Below are positions 33,170 through 42,659 of a stretch of 62,842 nucleotides of DNA, piece after piece. The notes beneath the pieces were generated by a model, which saw only the letters and a program-made list of their open reading frames with translations, did no database searches and was not told the origin of the DNA. The first letter of the stretch is position 1, and each line of letters opens with the position of its first letter. The position numbers were made by a program, and so were the translations under genes. Location: positions 1-62,842 of the forward strand of contig JAVCCG010000126.1 in assembly GCA_030765605.1 (NCBI GenBank). Direction: 5' to 3'. The stretch is from Candidatus Alcyoniella australis. GTDB taxonomy: Bacteria > Lernaellota > Lernaellaia > JAVCCG01 > Alcyoniellaceae.

Positions 33170-34518
33170 TCCGCGGCCGCGCCTGCTTGGTGCTGCTGAT
33201 ATTGTTCGTCGTGATCAGTGCATCTCCGGCCCGAGCCGTGACCCTGGTGCGCAATTCCGATGCTCAGGTTCGGCTGTTCGGCTATGTCAAAGCCCTGGGC
33301 TCGGCCCAGGATACCTGGGACACGCTGCGTTTGGCCGGGCTGGCCGACCAACGTTACTTGTTCGACGACACCCTGCGCCTGCGCGCCGGGATTTCGGCCT
33401 TCCTCTGGAGCAAGCTGCAACTCGAGTGCGTGGCTCAGGCCCGCGCGCTCAGCGGCGACTCGATCAAGCTCGATTACGACCTGCGCCACGGCCGAACCCA
33501 GGCCGCGACCGCGGCCGCGGCCGGCGAACTCAGCGCGCTGCTGGGATTCGGTCAATCATCCTCGGGCTCGGGCCTGCTGGACATGCAGGACACGCCGGTG
33601 GACGAGCGCAAGTTCAAGCTCGAGGACCGCATCGACCGGCTAAGCGCCACGCTCTACCTGGGCCCGGTACAGATCAAGGTCGGCAGATCGACAGTCTCCT
33701 GGGGTCCGGGCCTGACCTGGAATCCGACTGACATTGCCTCGCCGTTCTCGCCCACATCGCTCGATCGCGAGGAAAAGGTCGGCGTGGACATGCTCGACGT
33801 GTCAGTGGGATTAGGCGCACGCGGTTCGCTGGAAATCTTCGCCGCGCCCGTGGAGCACGACGAGCACGACCAACAGGTCGACTGCGAGCAGTCGGCGCTG
33901 GCTGGACGCTTCGGCCTGGGCGCAAGCGACGTCGACTTCAACCTGATGGGCGGCTGGATCTACGGCCAGGGGCGCGCGGGCCTGGACTTCACCTGGACCG
34001 CGGGCGACGGCCTGGTCTACGGCGGCGGCGTGGGCAGCTTCGAGTACGACGATCTTCCCGCGTTCGCCAACGCGATGCTCGGCTACACCTACGCCTTTAA
34101 TCTCGAGGTCAACCCCTCGTTGCGCGTCGAGGCGCTCTACAACGGCCTGGGCGAGATCGACCCGGACAAGTATCTCGAACTCGCGTCCCGTCCCTGGTAC
34201 GTGGCGGCGGCGAACCGCGGCTACACCTTCAACCTGGGCCGCTATTTGACCGCCGCGTCGCTGAACATCCAACCGCATCCGCTGGTCTCACTTTCCGCCA
34301 CCGCGATCGTCAACCTCAACGACGGCAGCGTGCTGGCCTGGCCACAACTCACGTGGTCGATCCTCTCCAGCCTCGAGCTCTCCACGGGCATGACCCTGAT
34401 GCGCGGGCCGCGCAACTCCGAGTACGGCGGGTTGGAGATCGACACCAACAGCGTTTACGGCGACGTGCTGGTCAGACAGCGCGACCTGGCCTACCTCTAC
34501 CTGCGTTACGATTTCTAG
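33166..34518 (+). CDS. Outer-membrane barrel-like protein of the FtsX operon
   Basis: A 450-residue protein with a signal peptide (LVLLILFVVISASPARA) and a long series of amphipathic strands, VKVGRSTVSWGPGL-like turns and a terminal YLYLRYDF with final Phe, as expected for a barrel. It resembles the porin-like proteins paired with LolA-like/FtsX modules. It overlaps the ATPase gene by 4 bases. It could accept the exported substrate at the outer membrane, but it shows no TolC-like helical domain. Confidence 0.7.
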   Translation: MIRGRACLVLLILFVVISASPARAVTLVRNSDAQVRLFGYVKALGSAQDTWDTLRLAGLADQRYLFDDTLRLRAGISAFLWSKLQLECVAQARALSGDSIKLDYDLRHGRTQAATAAAAGELSALLGFGQSSSGSGLLDMQDTPVDERKFKLEDRIDRLSATLYLGPVQIKVGRSTVSWGPGLTWNPTDIASPFSPTSLDREEKVGVDMLDVSVGLGARGSLEIFAAPVEHDEHDQQVDCEQSALAGRFGLGASDVDFNLMGGWIYGQGRAGLDFTWTAGDGLVYGGGVGSFEYDDLPAFANAMLGYTYAFNLEVNPSLRVEALYNGLGEIDPDKYLELASRPWYVAAANRGYTFNLGRYLTAASLNIQPHPLVSLSATAIVNLNDGSVLAWPQLTWSILSSLELSTGMTLMRGPRNSEYGGLEIDTNSVYGDVLVRQRDLAYLYLRYDF

Positions 34519-34566
34519 GCTCCCGCATGGCACGCAAGCGGGCCTTGCCCCCGGCTCAAAGACTGG

Positions 34567-36081
34567 TTAACTGATGAACTGTTCGGGATCGTCGACCCCG
34601 AGTACGGCAATGGAGCACGGCGGGATCTGCACTGCATTGCCCGGCCGCCAATCGATCGGCCGCGGCCTGACCGCCGATGGCTGACGAGCGCTGTTCGCGG
34701 CCAGAGGTCCGTTGCCGCCGAGCAACACCGCACCCTGCCCCAGCTCGAGCGCCTCGCCCGCGAGTTCCACGGTCAACGGAGCTTCCGGATCGCGGTTGAT
34801 TAAAAACAGCGTTGTGGCGCCTTGCTCATCGCAAGTGGCCAGAGCCATTAGTTTGGGCAGGCTGCTGCGCGGTTGGTTGACGCCGATCCCCGGCGCGTCG
34901 AAGCACGGTCCATCGACTTTGGTCGGAACCAACAACGAACGGGCCGACCGTCCGTAGAGCTGAAACACGTGATAGGCCGCGGTCGGCACCACGCGTCCGG
35001 GCCAGGCGCGGACCAGCCCGAGCACGTTGATGAACTGCGCGTAAGTCGCCAGCTCGACCTGCGGCCGCGCGGCCAGCATGTGCAGCGTACCGGCCAGGGC
35101 CACGGCGTCACGCATTTTCCAGTCGGCGCGATAGCTCTGAGTGACCCACCACCACAGGCCCCACTCGTCCAGGGCGATGCGCAGCGGCACATCGCCCAGC
35201 GAGCTGCGGATGCGCGCGGTGATCGCGTCGATGCGCGCGGCGAACTCCTCGGGCGAGCCGAGTATCGCCAGCATCCGTCGACCGGTAGCCATGTTGCTGT
35301 AACGCATGTGCTGCGGCTTGTTGCACGAGGGCAGATAGGTGTGGATCGAGAGTAGGTCCAGCTTGTGCCCCGCGATTTCGAACAGCCGCACGTTCCAATC
35401 CAGCCAGTCCAAGTCGGCTCCCACGGCCACGTAGCGCCCGCCGTGATCGACCTCATCCATCGCCTCGACGAACTCCAGATAGCGCCGGGCGTAGGTCTCA
35501 GCGTCGCTGTGCCCCAGGGCCCAGAAGCCGTAGCTCTCGTTGCCGATGCCCCAGAGCTTGACCGGCACGGGCTGGGGATGACCGTGATCCGCACGGCGCG
35601 CGCCCTCCCCGCTTGCGGCGTCGCCCGTGCAGTACTCGGCCCAGGCCGCGGCCTGTTCGGGCGTGCCCGTGCCCAGGTTGACGTTGATGTACGGATCCGC
35701 GCCAACGCGCTGACACAGCGCGGCGAACTCGAGTGTTCCGAAGGTGTGCGGATCGCGTGCGCCCAGCAGCGGTCCGTAGCGCCGCCAATAACGGTTGGGC
35801 GTGGTTTTGCGCGACCCAAGCGGCCCCACGCCGCAACGCCAATCGTAGCCGTCGGCGAACAGCCCGCCGGGCCAGCGGATCAACGGTGGCCGCGTCGCAG
35901 CCAGCAGTTCGACGATCCGCTTACGGGTTCCGGCGACATCGCGCTCCTCGCCGTGCTGGGCCATCAGACCGCCGCGGTAGATCGCCTTGGCCATGTTCTC
36001 GATGAAGTGTCCCAGCAAATCGCGCCTAAACGCGCGGCCCTCGGGTCGGCCGAGCTCAACCCTCGCCGTCGAGTCGGTCAT
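34567..36081 (-). CDS. GH51-like alpha-L-arabinofuranosidase
   Basis: A 504-residue glycoside hydrolase without a signal peptide, so cytoplasmic. HFIENMAKAIYRGG opens the catalytic domain and RWPGGLFADGYDW is a family motif. The acid/base is in GIGNES (Glu182) and the nucleophile in ALDEWG (Glu306). A beta-sandwich C-terminal domain follows. It probably removes arabinofuranosyl residues from oligosaccharides. It overlaps the histidine kinase gene by 26 bases, an odd partner, and ends a long minus-strand run. No arabinose pathway genes are nearby. Confidence 0.88.
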   Translation of the reverse strand: MTDSTARVELGRPEGRAFRRDLLGHFIENMAKAIYRGGLMAQHGEERDVAGTRKRIVELLAATRPPLIRWPGGLFADGYDWRCGVGPLGSRKTTPNRYWRRYGPLLGARDPHTFGTLEFAALCQRVGADPYINVNLGTGTPEQAAAWAEYCTGDAASGEGARRADHGHPQPVPVKLWGIGNESYGFWALGHSDAETYARRYLEFVEAMDEVDHGGRYVAVGADLDWLDWNVRLFEIAGHKLDLLSIHTYLPSCNKPQHMRYSNMATGRRMLAILGSPEEFAARIDAITARIRSSLGDVPLRIALDEWGLWWWVTQSYRADWKMRDAVALAGTLHMLAARPQVELATYAQFINVLGLVRAWPGRVVPTAAYHVFQLYGRSARSLLVPTKVDGPCFDAPGIGVNQPRSSLPKLMALATCDEQGATTLFLINRDPEAPLTVELAGEALELGQGAVLLGGNGPLAANSARQPSAVRPRPIDWRPGNAVQIPPCSIAVLGVDDPEQFIS

Positions 36082-37936
36082 CTTTGGTCAGCGGAAGCGT
36101 GAAGTAGAACATGCTTCCCTCTCCAAGCTTGCTGGTAAATCCCAGAATCCCGCCGTGCTCTTCGACGATCAAGCGGGCGATCGCCAATCCCAGGCCCGAG
36201 CCCTCGTGGTGGTAGTCGACGCTGTCGATCTGACCGAATTTCTCGAAGACCCGCTCTTTATCGGCCTCGGGGATACCCATGCCGTTGTCCGCCACTGTTA
36301 CTTTGGACATTCGTCGCGCCTTGCCGTGACGATCGACCTTGCGCTCGACGCCCAGGCTGACGCGTACCCGTCCGCCCTCGGGCGTGTACTTCAGCGCATT
36401 GGACAGCAGGTTGGTCACCACCTGCATGGTCCGGTCGTAGTCGGCGTAGACCTGGCTGAGCTCCGGTCGATCGTAGGAGATCTTGTACTTAAGACTGATG
36501 TTCTTGTTCTCTGCGGTTTTGCGGTTGTTGAGCACCGCCTTCTCAACCAGCGAGGCGAGGTTGATCTCCTTGAAGTTAAACGGCATGCGCTTGGCTTCCA
36601 TGCGGCTGATGTCGAGCACGTCGTTGATCAGCCGCGTCAGACGTTCGGCCTCGTCGAAGATGATCGTCAGAAACGACTTCTGCTGGTCCCAGTTCCGGGC
36701 CACGCCGCCGGAGATCAGCGCCTCGGTGTAGGCCGAAATCGAAGTCAACGGCGTGCGCATCTCGTGCGAGACCAGACTGATGAAGTCGTCCTTGGACTTG
36801 TCCAGGCTCTTGAGCTCTTCCAGCGCTTTCTCCAGCCGGCGGGTGCGCTCCTGGACCTTGGCCTCCAGATCGAGGTTAAGCCGCATGATCTCGGTGTTGG
36901 CTCGAGCGATCGTCTCCTCGCGCCGCATCAGCTCGTCGCGCGAGCGCACCAAGTCACCGGCCATCTTCTCAAACGCCCGCGCCAGCTCGCCGATCTCATC
37001 GCGCGTCTTCAGGTTGGGATCGACCACCAGCTTCCCGCCGTGAGGGCTGGTCATCAGATCGGTCAGCCGACGAATCGGCTTGACTATCGTCCGCGCCAGT
37101 AAAATTGCGAACAGCGCTATCAGCGCGAAGGCCACCGAGATGTAAGCGGTGCCGCGACGGCGGATGTCGTTGGTCACGAAGGCCATCCGGCTTTCGATCA
37201 CCTCGCGGAACTGGGTAGTGTTGTTGCGCACATTATCTTGGGCGTCGTCGAGGTACTGGCGCGGCAGCATCGCCGCCATTAAATAATCGGTGTTCGCAAC
37301 CGGCGCCACTGCCAGGATGTTCGGCTTGCCCTCACAGCGGATTTCGCCGTTGGTCGGGCTTTCCAGATCAACGCGGGCGACCTCGTTGAGTCCGGTGCAG
37401 ACCCCCTCGAGTTCGCTCAGTGATCTGCCCTCGAGACTTCTGTTCGGATGAAATATCACGCGACCCGAACGATCGTAAATCCAGGTGATACCCTCGCCCC
37501 AGAACGGTTGCACGGCCATGCTGCGCAGATCATTGAGGGCCTGCTTGTCGGAAGGATCGGTCAGCGGATGAGTTCTAAGCCACACGCTGAGCTCGTTGGC
37601 CTGATCCTTGGCCCAGCTGTCGACCGCCTGGCGCACGAAGGTCGACACCGAGCCGCTGGCGATGGCCGCCGTGCGCTCGGCGTAGCCCTGGGTCTCGGTC
37701 TGTACCACGGGGCTGATCAGGCTCAGCCGCTGCTGGTCGATGTACCACAGCAGCAGCAGCGGGATCGCTGCCAACACGAGCATCGAGAGCGTGATGCGCA
37801 TGCTCAACGAATAGACCGCGCTGCGCGCCCGGCCGCGATGGGCAGACCCTCGACCGACTATCGGTCGATCCTCGGGCACCAGGTCCGGCCGCTCGTAATG
37901 GTCGTTGTCGGTTATTGTTCCATCCCCCAGTCCCAA
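36056..37936 (-). CDS. Membrane sensor histidine kinase (Cache-HAMP-HisKA)
   Basis: A 626-residue kinase. The first helix is about 48-68, a Cache-like periplasmic domain fills 70-260, and the second helix is about 262-284, followed by HAMP, a coiled coil, and HisKA with the phospho-acceptor in SHEMRTPL (His391). ATPase motifs are NLLSNALKYT, DNGMGIPEADK and GSGLGLAI. No response regulator is adjacent; the nearest is ntrX 6 kb away with its own kinase. The 5' end overlaps the MBL-fold gene by 25 bases. Confidence 0.93.
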   Translation of the reverse strand: MGLGDGTITDNDHYERPDLVPEDRPIVGRGSAHRGRARSAVYSLSMRITLSMLVLAAIPLLLLWYIDQQRLSLISPVVQTETQGYAERTAAIASGSVSTFVRQAVDSWAKDQANELSVWLRTHPLTDPSDKQALNDLRSMAVQPFWGEGITWIYDRSGRVIFHPNRSLEGRSLSELEGVCTGLNEVARVDLESPTNGEIRCEGKPNILAVAPVANTDYLMAAMLPRQYLDDAQDNVRNNTTQFREVIESRMAFVTNDIRRRGTAYISVAFALIALFAILLARTIVKPIRRLTDLMTSPHGGKLVVDPNLKTRDEIGELARAFEKMAGDLVRSRDELMRREETIARANTEIMRLNLDLEAKVQERTRRLEKALEELKSLDKSKDDFISLVSHEMRTPLTSISAYTEALISGGVARNWDQQKSFLTIIFDEAERLTRLINDVLDISRMEAKRMPFNFKEINLASLVEKAVLNNRKTAENKNISLKYKISYDRPELSQVYADYDRTMQVVTNLLSNALKYTPEGGRVRVSLGVERKVDRHGKARRMSKVTVADNGMGIPEADKERVFEKFGQIDSVDYHHEGSGLGLAIARLIVEEHGGILGFTSKLGEGSMFYFTLPLTKDDRLDGEG

Positions 37937-38748
37937 GGTTGCATGATGCCGATACGGCGAAACTCGATCTCCGGCCGCAGCTCGCGAAAGCGGCTGATCA
38001 ACTCCTCGGGGTCCATCCCGGGAACGCGCCGCACTTGATCGTAGGGGATCGGGCCCTCGAGCTTGAAGCCGGAGAAATCGTCAAAATGGAACGGCACTAC
38101 GATCTGCGGATCGAGGCGTTCGAGTAAAATCTGCGGCAGCTCCGGCCTACGCTTCCAGCCGGGTACGCAGCAGAACACGGCGTCGGCCGAGCAGCCCTCG
38201 AGGGATCGCTCGACCAGGTCGGCGCTCCCCTGATGAAACAGCGTACGGCCGCCGGCGCTGACCATGAACGACCAGACCTCGCCGTGCTTGTAGGCGGTAA
38301 AATGCGCCGGCAGCTTGAAGCGCTCGTCGATCTCGCCGGGTATCGGCACGCGGTTGAGCACCGCCTTGCCGTGGCGGCTGACCAGCGGCCGAACGCTGAA
38401 CGGCCCAAGCTCGAGGGTCTCGCCCCCTGTGATCGAGAACATGCGCTCGTCCGGCAGTCCCGCAGCCCGCAGCAGGTTTCGCAGGCTGGCCCCGCCAACC
38501 GCCTTGCAGTCGATGCGCTCGAGCAGATCGGGGATGTCCAGCGCATGGTCCAAATGCGTGTGCCCGACCAGCATCCCCTGCACGTTGGACAATCCCGCTA
38601 CGAAACGCTCGATGCGCTGGATATCGGGCCGCAGCTTGCAAAGTGCGATCTGTAGTTTGCCCGGTCTGGTGATGTAAGGGTCAATCAACAGCGTGGCGCC
38701 CTCGTGTTCGATAATCAGCCCTGCCGCTCCGATCCAGGTGATGCGCAA
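37912..38748 (-). CDS. MBL-fold metal-dependent hydrolase
   Basis: A 278-residue metallo-beta-lactamase-fold protein with the metal motif HTHLDH (His63, His65, Asp67, His68) and LIDPY at the second strand pair. It looks like the UlaG/YcbL-type cytosolic hydrolases, whose substrates vary. It lies 2 bases after trmJ and overlaps the kinase gene, so it belongs to the same transcript. Substrate not predictable. Confidence 0.82.
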   Translation of the reverse strand: MRITWIGAAGLIIEHEGATLLIDPYITRPGKLQIALCKLRPDIQRIERFVAGLSNVQGMLVGHTHLDHALDIPDLLERIDCKAVGGASLRNLLRAAGLPDERMFSITGGETLELGPFSVRPLVSRHGKAVLNRVPIPGEIDERFKLPAHFTAYKHGEVWSFMVSAGGRTLFHQGSADLVERSLEGCSADAVFCCVPGWKRRPELPQILLERLDPQIVVPFHFDDFSGFKLEGPIPYDQVRRVPGMDPEELISRFRELRPEIEFRRIGIMQPWDWGMEQ

Positions 38749-38750
38749 GC

Positions 38751-39521
38751 TCAGTCCTCCTCTTCGCTGTCCAACGGCGGCTTTTCGCCCGCCGCCACCT
38801 TTCTTACGTACCAGCGCAGGTCGCGCAGGGCTCCGCGCACGATCTTGACCTCGCGCGAGCTGGGCTCGCTACGCCCGATCATCCTGGCGATGGCCGTCAT
38901 CGTGCGCTCGGGGTTGCCGTGGGCCAGAAATCCGCTGCGCTGGAGTACATCGTGCAGATCATTGTACATCCCGCGCACCTCTCGGTGCGAGGCGAGTTTA
39001 TGGACCTTGAGCAACGGCTGCTCGACCAGCGACTGGGTCAGCTCGTAGAGAGTCACCACCACCGACTGCGCCAGGTTCAGCGAACCGTAATCGGGGTTGG
39101 ACGGAATCATCACCAGGTGCTGACAGAGGTTGGTCTCGTCTGTGGTCAGCCCGCGATCCTCGCGGCCGAAGACCAGCGCGACCTGCTGCTCCGATCCCAG
39201 TTTTGCCATGCGCTCGGCGAACTCGCGCAGGTTTTCAGTTGTACGGCGGCCGCGCCCTTGGCGCCGCGTGAACGCCGCGGTGACCGTGTACGACCCCAGC
39301 GCTTCACTCAGGTCGCGCGGATACTGGGCGTCGCGGATCAGGTCCAGGCCGCCCAGGGCCATCTTGCGCGCCTCGTCGCCCATCACGTCGCACACCGGCC
39401 GCAGCAGCGTCAGACTGCCGAAGCCGAAGTTGCGCATCGCCCGTGCCACAGAGCCGACGTTTCCCGCGCCAACGGGCTCGACCAGCACTACACGAAAACG
39501 GTCCAGGCTTCCGCTGTTCAC
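38751..39521 (-). CDS. trmJ: tRNA (Cm32/Um32) methyltransferase, TrmJ family
   Basis: A 256-residue SPOUT methyltransferase of the group 1 TrmH-like class. The knot motifs VLVEPVGAGNVGSVARA, LVFGREDRGLT and MIPSNPDYGSLNLAQSV match TrmJ, which 2'-O-methylates position 32 of tRNA. It overlaps the GATase gene by 4 bases (ATGA). Confidence 0.92.
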   Translation of the reverse strand: MNSGSLDRFRVVLVEPVGAGNVGSVARAMRNFGFGSLTLLRPVCDVMGDEARKMALGGLDLIRDAQYPRDLSEALGSYTVTAAFTRRQGRGRRTTENLREFAERMAKLGSEQQVALVFGREDRGLTTDETNLCQHLVMIPSNPDYGSLNLAQSVVVTLYELTQSLVEQPLLKVHKLASHREVRGMYNDLHDVLQRSGFLAHGNPERTMTAIARMIGRSEPSSREVKIVRGALRDLRWYVRKVAAGEKPPLDSEEED

Positions 39522-40207
39522 GCGGCCTCCCTCAGCGCGAGGAAGTTACGCATTATCTTCTCCCCCAGACTGCAATCGGCGCGGCGCACCAGCCGCGGCT
39601 CCACGCGCTGTCGCGGATAAAACAGCTTGATCATCGCCAGCAGCTTGAGTCCCTCGAGACGCATGATCTCGGGGTGGAACTGCAGGCCCCACAGCGGCAG
39701 TTCGCGGTGGCGCATGGCGTGCACGGCACAGTGCGTGGAGCGTGCCAGCACCTCGAATTGGTCGCCGGGGTCAATGACTTGATCAAAGTGGCTAAGCATT
39801 GTCACCGGCCCGCCCTGGATCCCGCACAACGGTCCGACCGCGGCGAGCACCTCGATCGGCAGCCAACCCAGCTCGGGGCGCGGCGCCGCTCCGACCGACT
39901 TCTCGCCCAGCAGCGTACGGGCGATCAGCTGATGCCCAAAGCAGATCCCGAGCAGCGGAACCGTGTGGCGGCAGGCCAGTTCGATCATCCGCTGCTGCTG
40001 TGTGATCCACGCGGCGTCCTCGTTGATCGAGGCCTCCGAACCAGTAATGATAATTCCGCTGTAGCGTCGAGGATCGAGCTGTGGCCGGTCGTAGATTCCC
40101 GAGACCACCTGAAAAGCACAGCCGACCTTGCGTAGAATCCGCGCGACGCATTCGCCCTGGTGGAGAATCGTGGCCTGAATCGAGTTGTCGACGACCAGGA
40201 TGCTCAT
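39518..40207 (-). CDS. Class I glutamine amidotransferase-like protein
   Basis: A 229-residue GATase1 domain with nucleophile Cys89 in LLGICFGHQ and the His/Glu pair in LQFHPE (His178, Glu180), so the triad is complete. It resembles the amidotransferase domain of GMP synthase but stands alone. In deltaproteobacteria such orphan domains occur beside pyrF. It may supply ammonia to an unidentified synthase or act as a gamma-glutamyl hydrolase. It overlaps pyrF by 4 bases. Confidence 0.85.
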   Translation of the reverse strand: MSILVVDNSIQATILHQGECVARILRKVGCAFQVVSGIYDRPQLDPRRYSGIIITGSEASINEDAAWITQQQRMIELACRHTVPLLGICFGHQLIARTLLGEKSVGAAPRPELGWLPIEVLAAVGPLCGIQGGPVTMLSHFDQVIDPGDQFEVLARSTHCAVHAMRHRELPLWGLQFHPEIMRLEGLKLLAMIKLFYPRQRVEPRLVRRADCSLGEKIMRNFLALREAA

Positions 40208-40938
40208 TCAGCCGGTTTGGCTAGGGCGGCCTTGATCTCGTCGACGATCGCGTTCGCCGCGGCGGCCGGGTCCGCAGCGCGAGTGATCGGCCGTCCGACC
40301 ACCATCAGGTCGGTGCCGCGCCTGATCGCCGTGGCCGGCGTGGCAACGCGTTTCTGATCGCCCTGATCAGCGCCTGTCGGACGGATGCCCGGTGTGACTA
40401 TCTCGATGTCGGGACCGACCGCGCGCCGCACGTCGCGTACCTCCCAGGCCGAACAGACCACGCCGTGAGCACCTGACTCGGCGGCCAGCGTGGCGAGCAG
40501 TCCGGCCTCACGCTCGGTGGGAGTGAGCATGCCGATGCGCATCAGGTCGGTGGCCGACATCGAGGTCAGCACGGTCACCGCCAAAATCTTGGGCGAGGCG
40601 AAACCCGCCTCCTGCGCCCCTTGCGCCGCGCCCTCGGCCGCGGCCTTGACCATCTGCGCACCGCCCATGGTATGCACCGTGGTGTAGGCCACTCCCATGC
40701 GGCCGATCTCGCGCGAGGCACCGGCCACCGTATTGGGGATGTCGTGCAGCTTCAGGTCGAGGAATACCGGCAGGCCGTTTTCCAGCACCCTGCGCACCAA
40801 GTCCGGCCCCCCGGCGGTGAACGCGGCCAGGCCGACCTTGTAGCCGCCCACTGATTGACGCAGCGTCTGCGCCATCTGCAACACCTCGTCAATGATGTTG
40901 AAATCCAGCGCCACAAACAACCTGTCGCGCGGCTCCAT
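40204..40938 (-). CDS. pyrF: Orotidine 5'-phosphate decarboxylase
   Basis: A 244-residue TIM-barrel enzyme that converts OMP to UMP, the last step of de novo pyrimidine synthesis. The catalytic array is DLKLHDIPNTV (Asp61, Lys63, Asp66), and VTPGIRP plus VVGRPI form the phosphate site. The start ATG at 40938 shares its A with the proS stop (TAATG). Confidence 0.96.
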   Translation of the reverse strand: MEPRDRLFVALDFNIIDEVLQMAQTLRQSVGGYKVGLAAFTAGGPDLVRRVLENGLPVFLDLKLHDIPNTVAGASREIGRMGVAYTTVHTMGGAQMVKAAAEGAAQGAQEAGFASPKILAVTVLTSMSATDLMRIGMLTPTEREAGLLATLAAESGAHGVVCSAWEVRDVRRAVGPDIEIVTPGIRPTGADQGDQKRVATPATAIRRGTDLMVVGRPITRAADPAAAANAIVDEIKAALAKPAE

Positions 40939-42659
40939 TACAGCTTCTCCTCTGCCACGGCCTGAGCCACGAGCTGTGCGGCCTGGTCCAGCGGCACCTC
41001 GGTAAATTCTTTCTCGTGGCGACGCTTGAGCTCTACCACTCCGCGCGCCAGCCCTTTGGATCCGACCGTGATCCGGAACGGGATGCCCAGCAGGTCCGCG
41101 TCCTTGAATTTGACGCCCGGGCGCTCGTCGCGCTCGTCGTAGAGCACGTCGACGCCCAATTGCTCCAGCTCGCGCTCGAGCCGCTCGCACGCCTCGGCGA
41201 TTGCGGGATCTTTGGCCTTGATCGCGAGCACCAGCGCCTCGTAGGGCGCCAACGGCACGGGCCAGATGATTCCGTTGTCGTCGTGGTTCTGCTCGATGGC
41301 CGCGGCCGCGGTGCGCCCCACGCCAATGCCGTAGCAGCCCATCACGAAGTGCTGCTCCGCGCCCTCGGCGTCGAGGAACGCGGCGTTCATCGACCGCGAG
41401 TACTTGTCGCCGAGCTTGAAGATGTGCCCGACCTCGATGCCGCGCATCACGCTCATCGTCCCCTCGCAACGCGGGCAGCGATCGCCGGCCTGGGCCACGC
41501 GTAGGTCGAAAAAATCATCGGGCTCAAAGTCGCGGCCAATCAGTACGCCGCTGACGTGCATATCCTGTTCGTTGCCGCCGACCACCGCCGGGCCCATGCC
41601 GCGCAACGCGTTGTCCGCCACGATTCGTACCTTGGTCGCCATGTTCAGCGGTCCGGCAAAACCCACGGGCGCACCGCTGACCTGCTCGATGGTCGCGTTG
41701 TCCGCCAGCTCGACCCACTCGCAATCCAGGGCAAGCTTGAGCTTGGCCGCAGCCAGATCGTGATCGCCGCGCACCAAGGCGACCAACGGGCCATCCGGGG
41801 TCTGCATAATCAGCGTTTTAATCAACTGCCGCGGCTCCACCTCGAGGAACGCGGTCACCTCCTCGATCGTGCGTTGGCCCGGGGTCGGCACGCGCTTGAG
41901 TTGCGGCTGCTCTCCCGAGTAGTGGACCGTATCGCCTTCAAGGCCGATCTCGGCCTTCTCGGTATTGGCCGCGTAGTCGCAACTCCCACATGACGCAATG
42001 TCGTCCTCGCCGGTGCGCGCCAGCACCATGAACTCGTGAGAGAAACGTCCGCCGATTGTCCCGGTGTCAGCTTCCACCGCGCGGAACTTTAGACCGCAGC
42101 GCTCGAAGATCCGGTTGTAGGCCTGGTGCATCCGCAGGTAGCTCTGCTCCGCGCCGTGCTCGTCAGCGTCGAAGCTGTAGGCGTCCTTCATCGAGAACTC
42201 GCGACCGCGCATCAGGCCGAAGCGCGGGCGGATCTCGTCGCGGAACTTGGTCTGAATCTGGTACAGGTTCAACGGCAGTTGGCGATAGGAGCGCACTGTG
42301 CCGCGGATCAGCTCGGTGATCAGTTCCTCGGCCGTGGGGCCCAGGCAGAACTCGCGGCCGTGCCGGTCGCGCACGCGCAGCAACTCCGGGCCGTACTGTT
42401 CCCAGCGTCCGCTTTGTTGCCACAGCTCCGCGGGCTGAACTATTGGCATCAGCAGCTCGATGCAGCCCACCGCGTCGAGTTCCTCGCGGATGATCTTCTC
42501 GACCTTGCGCACCACGCGCAGTCCCAGGGGCAGCAGGTCGTAGATCCCCGCCGCCACCTTGCGAATCATTCCCGCGCGCAACATCAGCCGATGGCTGATG
42601 ACCTCGGCCTCGGCCGGGTCCTCTTTGAGCGTCGGAATCAGTGCCTTGGAATAACGCAT
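40938..42659 (-). CDS. proS: Prolyl-tRNA synthetase
   Basis: A 573-residue class II synthetase of the bacterial type with the editing (INS) domain. Motif 2 (KFRDEIRPRFGLMRGREF) and motif 3 (GIGVGRTAAAAIEQN) are present, and the C-terminal anticodon-binding domain includes YDERDERPGVKFKDADL. It follows ispG by fewer than 3 bases, the usual ispG-proS pairing in deltaproteobacteria-like genomes. Confidence 0.97.
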   Translation of the reverse strand: MRYSKALIPTLKEDPAEAEVISHRLMLRAGMIRKVAAGIYDLLPLGLRVVRKVEKIIREELDAVGCIELLMPIVQPAELWQQSGRWEQYGPELLRVRDRHGREFCLGPTAEELITELIRGTVRSYRQLPLNLYQIQTKFRDEIRPRFGLMRGREFSMKDAYSFDADEHGAEQSYLRMHQAYNRIFERCGLKFRAVEADTGTIGGRFSHEFMVLARTGEDDIASCGSCDYAANTEKAEIGLEGDTVHYSGEQPQLKRVPTPGQRTIEEVTAFLEVEPRQLIKTLIMQTPDGPLVALVRGDHDLAAAKLKLALDCEWVELADNATIEQVSGAPVGFAGPLNMATKVRIVADNALRGMGPAVVGGNEQDMHVSGVLIGRDFEPDDFFDLRVAQAGDRCPRCEGTMSVMRGIEVGHIFKLGDKYSRSMNAAFLDAEGAEQHFVMGCYGIGVGRTAAAAIEQNHDDNGIIWPVPLAPYEALVLAIKAKDPAIAEACERLERELEQLGVDVLYDERDERPGVKFKDADLLGIPFRITVGSKGLARGVVELKRRHEKEFTEVPLDQAAQLVAQAVAEEKL

